Assembly (NCBI GenBank): GCA_025642075.2
Contig: JAODUO010000476.1
Span: 432,501 to 496,500, forward strand
DNA: 64,000 nucleotides
From: Ridgeia piscesae
Lineage: Eukaryota; Annelida; Polychaeta; Sabellida; Siboglinidae
Direction: 5' to 3'
Under the pieces are notes generated by a model. That model ran no database searches, was not told the origin of the DNA, and saw only the letters and a program-made list of their open reading frames with translations. Both the position numbers and the translations under genes were made by a program. Each line of letters opens with the position of its first letter. Position 1 is the stretch's first letter. Shown here piece after piece: positions 56,797 to 64,000 of this stretch.

Positions 56797-57330
56797 CCGG
56801 CGTTATAAATGTTCCGATTGACGTTTCTGCGCATGCGATATATATGTAAAATCATCAATATTCAGCGAAAAGGCAAAGCATTTATGGTAGAAATATTACG
56901 GGTTATCCGTTAGGATGTATATAACCTCTCAGCAAAGTTATTTCACGCAAATTAACACGAGGCAAACACCTTTTGAAGCATATTTTGAGAGCAAGGGTAA
57001 ATCACGTGACTGTAGTGCGCCATAATCCGTGACAGTGGTTTATTAAAAAAACGTAATATGTTATTGCACTGAACGACATTTTAAGAAACTCTTCACAGTA
57101 ATCGTCATAGGAGAGTTCACGAACAGCTCGTGGCATTTATAATATATGTAATATGTTATTGCATTGAACGACATTTTAAGAAACTCTTCACAGTAATCAT
57201 CATAGGAGAGTTAACGAACAGCTCGTGGCATTTATATCGAAAATGCTTTGTTGTTTCGCTGGACATTCACGATTTTACATTTATTGCGCATGCGCAGAAA
57301 CGTTATCCGATGTAATAAAACGCCTGGTTT
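56797..57330. mobile_element. MITE with TTCTGCGCATGCG-type inverted ends
   Basis: The left end (GACGTTTCTGCGCATGCG ... GTAAAATCATC, 56817-56857) is inverted at the right end (GATTTTACATTTATTGCGCATGCGCAGAAACG, about 57271-57302, split here only for reading). The homologous arms span roughly 100 bases each. No coding sequence. A related partial copy lies at 9630-9960. The interior carries a tandem duplication. Confidence 0.65.
57053..57241. repeat. Tandem duplication, unit 95 bp
   Basis: 57053-57147 and 57148-57241 are nearly identical (GTAATATGTTATTGCA...CTCGTGGCATTTATA), with only a few substitutions, inside the MITE. Confidence 0.92.
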
Positions 57331-57734
57331 TGTTGGATGTCTCGCAAGAACTGGCTGTATCACAAACTGGCTATATGACGAGACGAACAAGTAATTAAAA
57401 CTTCACGGGACGTAATCAAAGTGTGTGCATCCGTCATCAATGGGCGTCGCAACTTATTGTGTAACTAATTTTATGCTATACTATTTAACAGGTAAAAAAT
57501 CCGTGTCATTTAAATGTTATGGAAGGGTTGGTTACTTGTGGCGCTGATAAGACGCAGTGTTTTTGACAGTGGCGTATATTTCACGATTTAGAATTCATCA
57601 TTTTATTTGTGTAGGTACTTCAATCAAAGCAGCTATTGTAATCTTTTGCTTTAAGATAATCTACGGTATATATCTGCTACAGACGTAGCACAAACTTTAT
57701 AATTAAGAATTTGTAAATATTTCAGATACGCTAG
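57331..57734. other. No gene seen
   Basis: AT-rich DNA between the MITE and a possible coding exon. Confidence 0.4.
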
Positions 57735-57917
57735 ATGCGTGTTCTACCACACCTTTATATACCAGGAATCATGGACATTTTAGTAATATTCGAGGGAGAC
57801 GTAAAATATGTAAAACTAGACATATCAGATGTGGAGGACAGTATTCCAGATGATCTTTGTAGGAGTGTGTGTTCCAAATCAGAGTCAAAAGCACGTCCAT
57901 TGATAAGCCTAAGGTAA
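57735..57917 (+). CDS. Possible small exon of unknown gene
   Basis: The open frame contains MDILVIFEGDVKYVKLDISD (ATG at 57771) followed by EDSIPDDLCRSVCSKSES. The start has the alternating hydrophobic pattern of a beta hairpin, as in ubiquitin-like or PB1-like N-termini. A TTTCAG acceptor (57725) lies upstream and AAG|GTAACT at about 57913 could be a donor. No family was recognised and no partner exons were found, so coding status is uncertain. Confidence 0.25.
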   Translation: MRVLPHLYIPGIMDILVIFEGDVKYVKLDISDVEDSIPDDLCRSVCSKSESKARPLISLR

Positions 57918-58434
57918 CTAAGGAAGGTGTATATTATAAATAAATACGGTTCTCTGTCTAGACTATGTGTGTGTTTGGGGACCACTGTCTCCAACAATCA
58001 TGCATAAAATGGGGTTTCAAAGGGGGCTATGACCTTTAAATGTTTTAGGTATAACTATAGGTTTGGCCTTAGAACAATTACGTTACACTTACTGCTACGT
58101 AAACGCCTATTTAATGACGTTATGCGATTAAACATCATACCATTTTAATCACGGCTGGATACAAAAAAGTGACTTTTACCTTTTATATTACAGCTACTTA
58201 CACTAACAAAACGTTTACATACATTATAGTTATAATTTTACAGTTCAATTGTGTACTGTTAATGTGACAGTAGCTGTATGTTTCAGGGTGAAATGTTTCA
58301 TGTCAAATGGGTTTTTACAGTATGTCATTGACAAGACTTCTTATACAGTGTGTAGAATTATGTGAATGGCATAAGTCCTAAACTTACTTCACCTGCACTT
58401 TGCAGGTGGCGAGAAACTTTTGTAATACGGAAAT
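57918..58434. other. No gene seen
   Basis: Unremarkable AT-rich sequence. Confidence 0.45.
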
Positions 58435-58436
58435 AT

Positions 58437-58522
<86 letters not shown>
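58435..58522. repeat. (AT)n microsatellite
   Basis: Nearly 90 bases of TA dinucleotide with one interruption (TATTATA). Confidence 0.95.
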
Positions 58523-58527
<5 letters not shown>

Positions 58528-59483
58528 TTTTTTAATGAAGAGAAAAGTGATCGTGTGTATTACACAAACAAATGTCATAATTTCACAACTAGCAGTGTTC
58601 TACTCACTTCCACGTTTCAACGAATGATTTCACCAATGATTGTGTGTAGTTACAAAATAAATGCATGTATTGTCGAGTTATGTTATATAGTTGTTCTAGC
58701 ACATCAACTGTATTTACAAAACACTCACTGTTAAACATACCACACTATTATTTCACTGAAAATTTCACTTTTATTCATGAATATAAGATAAGCAGTGTTT
58801 GTACATTTTGATACCACATGCATGTCTATGACTATGTTGCATTTACTAATAGGGTCTACTATACGATCAGAATGCATTCAGAATGCAACGTATGGGTGGT
58901 TTGGCCTATGGAAGCCTACTTTGTAAGGTGACATGGACCCACTAACTGACATTCATTTCAGTTTGCAATTATATTAAAACAGCTACATAAAATGATACAG
59001 TCAAATGCTGTGTTTATATAAAACAATTCCGAACTAAACACGCCATCTATCAACGAGTCGACCAACGTCATATGTCTTTTCTGTACTGTTTATATTTCAT
59101 CAGTTTTGCATAAGCTATAATTCTTCTTTTCTGTCGCGGCTTGATTCGACTTTGTCTTTGAGCGTGTGGCTGTCCTTTCCCTATACCACTGAGCAGATGT
59201 TTCTGTAAAATACGTGTCATAGCATAGTCCCCTTTTCCCGTCGACACCAACTTGTATATCGGCTGTCTCCTAGCTGTGATTCACTGCGTGCTATTTTCTA
59301 CGCCTTCTGGACTCTACAATGAGAAATTAAATTGTTTAATTACATTGACTTGTTTGAAACACACCTAAACAGCCAACATAAAAGATAGGGGGGCACTGCA
59401 TGGCACTATTCATAAGCTTACGTAGTCAGCTTTAAATTAGCGTGTTATGTGTGCTAGCATAACAGCAACATATCATATAAGTC
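58523..59483. other. No gene seen
   Basis: A basic minus-strand open frame at 59250-59068 (SRIKPRQKRRIIAYAKLMKY) has no recognised family. The rest is AT-rich. Confidence 0.4.
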
Positions 59484-59754
59484 TTAAAGGGCAAAAAAAG
59501 GCAACGGTTTTGTGGCGTACACCTAATAGAGTTAATATAAAGTAACAATTTCCACATATACTCAATTTTTTAACGCCAGCCGTTTACCTGAAAAATATTT
59601 TTGAACACCCAGCCATCGAAATACTATGAGCTACGCCATTGTCGACGAAGAATGACGTCAGTAAGCTTAGGCTTCTCCACAGATTAGTTATTCATAAATC
59701 CGTCTGGAGGCGCTGTGCGCAGAGAAAAAAAAGGCGTGTTTGTTATGGATTATC

Positions 59755-61480
59755 TAAATCGGATCATTTAACGGATGCAGAAGTATCTGGATATAGATTC
59801 CAGCCGCAAAGACAAAGGCACGTATTGGAAGATACACTAGAGGCGAGTGACCACGAAAAGAAAGACACACGGGAAGCTGAACGTACAAAAAACAAAACTA
59901 GCAGAAACTGGTGGCGGTGCCGAACCAATTTGTTGATGCGGTGACAAGTTTGTCTGCTGTCATGAAATGGCTGCAACTCGGCAACGCGCGGAGCATATTG
60001 ATGAAGGTAAATATTAAGTTGTCTATTATTGTTATTGCTTAAATATTATTATCCTGAGGTCCGGACTGCGTAATGATCGTATTATTATGACAAGCGAAAT
60101 ATGATCGCTTAGCTTGGGCCAAGCCTTGCCGCCTTGGGCCAGCCGGGTCACCTCAGTGACCTCAGGCTCAGGCTTGCCGCATTCAACTATTAGACAAAGT
60201 ATGTGTCACTTATTACGTTTTATGGTAATAACACATTTGTTAAGACTTGGTGGGGTTTATCATTTAACATAAATCGTATTGAACAGTTCCAATGAAATTA
60301 AATGAATTAGGTCCCACAATTGTGCAGGTGTGTCAATTGTGGAAACAAAATCCATACAAATGAACAGTCAATACCTTGCTGTTTTTTGCATCGCCCAGGT
60401 GTGGACACCCATCACATTTGCAATAACAGCAACTATATTGATTCATATATCATGATCTAAATGCACTGCCTACACAGTAATGGCAGGCAGTTACGATTAT
60501 TTTATTTGAACATAAACTGCAGGGTTATCTTCTCATCGTTTTGCATGTGTCTTATGGAGTCATATATAAACATAGATAATGAGTTTGTTTCAAAGAACCC
60601 AGAGATATTAGTGACAAGATGAATACAGGAAATGTGTCAGAATTCATGCTTTGTGAAATTATGTTCATTCAGAATAATAATCCATGTTTGCAATGATTCA
60701 CATAAAACATTTCTTAATGTTCGATTTTTTATTACAGGTGGACTGCTGTGTATTACGAAAAGTCGGATTTGAAATTCTCTGCTTCGAGCAACTGGTGCTT
60801 CGGAATGTATTGGTTGCACTGAACCATATACAGCTAGATAACTGGCAACTAGATTCATCAACAAACAAGTAAGTATACTGTGCATACATTTTATATAATT
60901 ATCTTGCAATAAACGTTAATAAGAAGCAACAATATAACATCAAACAAAGTAGCACTATAAATAAAAAATAATAGTTATCATTACTTATAGATACAACACA
61001 TGGAACCATTATAAATTTTATGTAATGAAAATGGCAGGTATATTTGTGAACATAGTGCATAGTTCCTACTACTGCCCCAAGTATAGAATGGATCGTAGAG
61101 TAAATTATAGTGCCTAGTCTTTTCACAATAATAATCTAATTGACATTTTCTCTGGTTATCCATTATGAGATGACAACCCAAATATGTGAATGCAGGGACT
61201 GGAGTTGTCATTAGAGGTTTTAGACAAGATGTTTATGTTTGACAGCTTTCAGAATGGTTCAATCAAATTAATAAACATTTCTTGAGCTTACTAGCAATAC
61301 TCTAATTCATTTTATTCCAAATTATAGAAATAGATCCTCAATGGTTTCTAATGCCACACAGCGATTTAAAAGTGCATATTGTCAACATTAGATGCAATAT
61401 GCTATAATACTGCCACACATTTTTTTTTTTCTTAAAAAGCACCACATGTTTGAAATGGGGTGTGTCTTTAATTATATATT
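59755..61480 (+). pseudogene. P2X7 cytoplasmic-tail-like cysteine-domain gene, copy B
   Basis: Exon 1 is better preserved than in copy A: SKSDHLTDAEVSGYRFQPQR and LEDTLEASDHEKKDTREAER, then NWWRCRTNLLMR, are all in one open frame. A TGA follows at the same codon as in copy A, and a 2-base deletion then shifts VCCHEM out of frame. The donor is at 60006/60007. Exon 2 (60738 to the GTAAGT at about 60868) encodes VGFEILCFEQLVLRNVLVAL with a 1-base deletion before it. Exon 3 (about 61328) is rearranged: only fragments of the copy A exon remain. The motif set (YRFQP, WWRC, VCCHE, GFEILCFEQLVL) supports the P2X7-tail-like assignment. It is not functional. Confidence 0.6.
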
Positions 61481-62010
61481 TTAAATTAAAAGGATCATTA
61501 ATTAATTTTCATCTTATTTACAATGTCATATGTATATTTATCTGAACACGTTTATTTCAGGTTGCTCAGGTGGGCTGTCTATAGGCAGTTTACTGGTGGG
61601 TTCACAGCAAGTTGGGCCGGAGTGTTCATCGAGTACTGCCAGCATGCACCAGCCACCTAATCAGGACAAAGTTCCCTGTCCTCGCTTGGAGAGCAGCACG
61701 AGGGATATCACTTTGCTCTCAAAGGCTTGACTAATGTACAAAACGATTGAGCCATGCAGCCCGCAGATCTTCCTTACTCGGTTTTGGCACATTTGCCCCG
61801 ATCAAGCAACCCCTGTTGGTACAGTGATTAGTGGCAGTGTAACTTTTCCCATCACCACATGGATTATGTGGCTCATCAGCATGGGTAGACGGTTATGTCG
61901 GACTTGTGTTCTGTTGCGCAACCTCCAGTTTAATCATTGTTTCTCGAAGATGACATCTGTGTTAACAGGGATGCCTAGGACAGGACGTGGCCGATAGTTC
62001 CCCGCAAGAG
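61480..62010 (+). other. Copy-B-specific insertion in family P element
   Basis: About 530 bases absent from copy A separate GTGTGTCTTTAAT from GATAACATCAATCGTGATTTC, which are adjacent in copy A (50729-50757). It contains a TTTCAG followed by a 57-codon frame (GCSGGLSIGSLLVGSQQVG...), and GC-rich text ending CAGGACGTGGCCGATAG-like. Possibly another element or an alternative exon; no family was recognised. Confidence 0.5.
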
Positions 62011-64000
62011 CAGATAACATCAATCGTGATTTCATTCGTACAATGAATATAGTGCTTGCATTAACTGATTAGTATTTAGACAACTTTGCAACGGTTTTCT
62101 ACATGATTATAAACATGTACTAATTTTTTTGTAATTTCATTTGATAATCATGTAAGAAGTCATTGTTTTAGTAACCAAACATTAGCCAAATTAGTAACCA
62201 TAAGTTAAATAACAACACATTGACCAGGAATTCCACTATCACATTCCACTCCCAATTATCACTTGTTGTTCTAATCTTAATGTTTCACTTTGTATCATGT
62301 ATATACAGTGACTGTATTTTTATATTATATTTTAATACATTCAGTGATAATGACGTGTTATTTATTTTATTTTATCAAAAACAGAGAAGTTATTAATTAC
62401 ACAAGTAGCTGTATTCATAAGTGTACACAGTAACTCTTTACAGCTGTGTTTTGTCCCCCCATGACACAGTTACTAGGAGTTCATTCAAATGCCATACCTG
62501 GATTATCTTAGAAATATGAAGCAATACTGCAATTACTATGTGCTACTTTATACAGCTTGGTGCAATGTAAAGAGAACTGTACAAGCAAGAATTCAAATGC
62601 AACTTATCGCAAAGTCCCCTTGTCGCAAAAGTCCCCTTGTAGTTACGACTGCTGTCATACCTTCATAGAAGTGCTGTCTCTTGGGGCAGATAACTCTGAT
62701 AGACCTCCACCTGTCCAGTATGACAGAATTTAGTGAGCTAGGCTCCCAGAAAGTGCCGTGCTGTGATGACTGACTTCAGGCAGGGCATTGAATGCTGCTG
62801 AACTTTGCTCCAGATACATTGTCGTATCTTCTTCCTCAACAATTGCAGCGTATGCACATGCGTGTGGATGCCACAATGTGATACAGGAGTGACAATCACT
62901 GTTTTCTGTAACCAACAACAAAGGAACGTGAAATAATTAATTGCATCATCACCTAATTGGCTTTTCCTCTGGTTATTCATATGAGATTACCAGAAAGTGA
63001 GAAACACAGCCATATTGTGAGAATGCAGCAGACAATATCAATCAAGTGTATGAATTTTCACTATATAATTATCTAAAATAAAACTTAGCTTTTTTCAATT
63101 ATCACTTACAGGTGACAATAGATCTTTAACCAGTGGATACCGACGTCACATCTAAAAAGCTAATAAAACATCAAAATAAACACTTGTTGCAGATAAAATG
63201 AGTAGTTTAAATGAAGATTTACTTTAAAACATGCATGCAGCTACTGTCCATGGATTTCAAACAATCATTGAATTCCACCAGCCATTAAACAGTCATAAAT
63301 ACTGCTACTCGAAGGTGAAACTAATTTTGAAAGTGGGGTGTCAAAGTGCATGCAGAAACTTGATAAAATTATGATAAATATAGTCAGATGTGTATCTCAT
63401 AATTGGAAACTAACAGAAAAATGCAACTAACAAAACTTTGTAAAAACTTAATGTTTAAATAAATACTGACTGAATTTCTAGTTTTCAGCATCATAACATT
63501 TTCATTGTTTCTTAGCACATATCTGAACACACTGATCATAAGCTTTACTAGCTGTATTAATCAATGTCACCTTACTCTGACATAGCCTACATTCACATCA
63601 ATGGAAATAAATGACTATGTCACTATGAGCGGTTAGTTAACTTTACTGAACTTACAAAGAAGTGCCAACGACAATCCAAGGCCACAGTCCCTCCGCCGAT
63701 GACATATTATCACCCATGAGACGTGTCATGTTCAAGTTCAGTTATTCAAGTTTCTTCTAAAGGCAAAATTATTTATTCTGCATTGTACTAAATTCTGCGA
63801 TGATATAAACTATGCTATTGTCCTAGCTTGGTTCAAGTATATCTTAATAATTAGTCTTTACACATGTGGACGTGATACCGTAAAAACAGATTAGCTGTCA
63901 TCGAGGGACATCGGCATCGGGCATCGTCAACACATCGATGATCGAGCCATCGGCATCGTCAATCGATAGCCGGTCTACGGAGGTCAAAACTACTTTTAAC

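Larger units (their letters stand above)
59488..64000 (+). mobile_element. Family P TTAA-target transposon, copy B (runs off window)
   Basis: The left terminus AGGGCAAAAAAAGGCAACGG begins at 59488 immediately after TTAA (59484-59487). It is the complement of the right terminus of copy A. Homology with copy A then continues without a break to position 64000 (copy A about 52675), so the right end lies roughly 600 bases outside the window. Small insertions and deletions distinguish the copies, for example a different segment at about 61480-62010. Confidence 0.78.

Overview
This is a window of AT-rich animal nuclear DNA. Genes are split by GT-AG introns, intergenic space is long, and microsatellites, LINEs, DNA transposons and a decayed virus-like element are abundant. 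The element mix (RTE and CR1/jockey-like LINEs, PIF/Harbinger, TTAA-target cut-and-paste elements, a Polinton-type capsid relic, P2X7-tail-like domains) points to an invertebrate or basal chordate. The sequence alone does not fix the phylum. No bacterial or organellar features were seen.

Host genes. The best-supported cellular genes are two paralogous immunoglobulin-superfamily receptor genes on the minus strand. Gene A has exons at 6119-6427 (V-like Ig), 2066-2413 (second Ig) and 1190-1471 (third Ig), and runs off the left edge. Gene B has exons at 38522-38830, 37719-38066 and 37221-37502 for the same three domains, plus a membrane-spanning exon at 32450-32578. Wherever I could read both ends, every exon is bounded by phase-1 splice sites. 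This predicts a receptor with signal peptide (not found), three Ig domains, one membrane helix and a short basic juxtamembrane segment. The two genes are about 32 kb apart in the same orientation and look like members of a tandem receptor cluster opened up by transposons.

Layout. 0-0.6 kb: mariner-like transposase relic. 1.2-6.4 kb: gene A, with an almost complete but broken RTE LINE in the intron between its first and second Ig exons. 6.5-12.7 kb: old RTE fragment, a MITE copy with a strong hairpin, and a 1.5 kb inverted-repeat element. 12.75-17.24 kb: a 4.5 kb TTAA-flanked transposon (family E3) containing a nested MITE. 18.2-19.0 kb: CpG-rich relic of a Polinton/adintovirus-type capsid gene. 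22.3-23.7 kb: CR1/jockey-like LINE. 24.2-29.3 kb: two Harbinger copies head to tail, separated by a 13-bp palindromic satellite. 30.6-31.8 kb: LINE pieces with an SGNH-like fragment. 32.4-38.8 kb: gene B, with a LINE end and a tRNA-derived SINE head in its long intron. 41.5-43.8 kb: minus-strand RTE. 44.4-45.3 kb: two-exon relic of an unrecognised gene. 45.8-48.6 kb: inverted E3 copy. 48.6-53.3 kb and 59.5-64 kb: two copies of a TTAA-flanked transposon (family P) that carries a multi-exon gene with a P2X7 cytoplasmic-tail-like cysteine domain. 55.1-57.3 kb: inverted duplication containing LINE pieces, a short palindrome-like array and a second MITE copy.

The most interesting items are the Ig receptor pair, the P2X7-like domain inside a mobile element (with nested insertion of E3 at its TTAA), the Polinton capsid relic, and several perfect palindromes. 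Nearly all mobile coding regions carry stops or frameshifts and look inactive.
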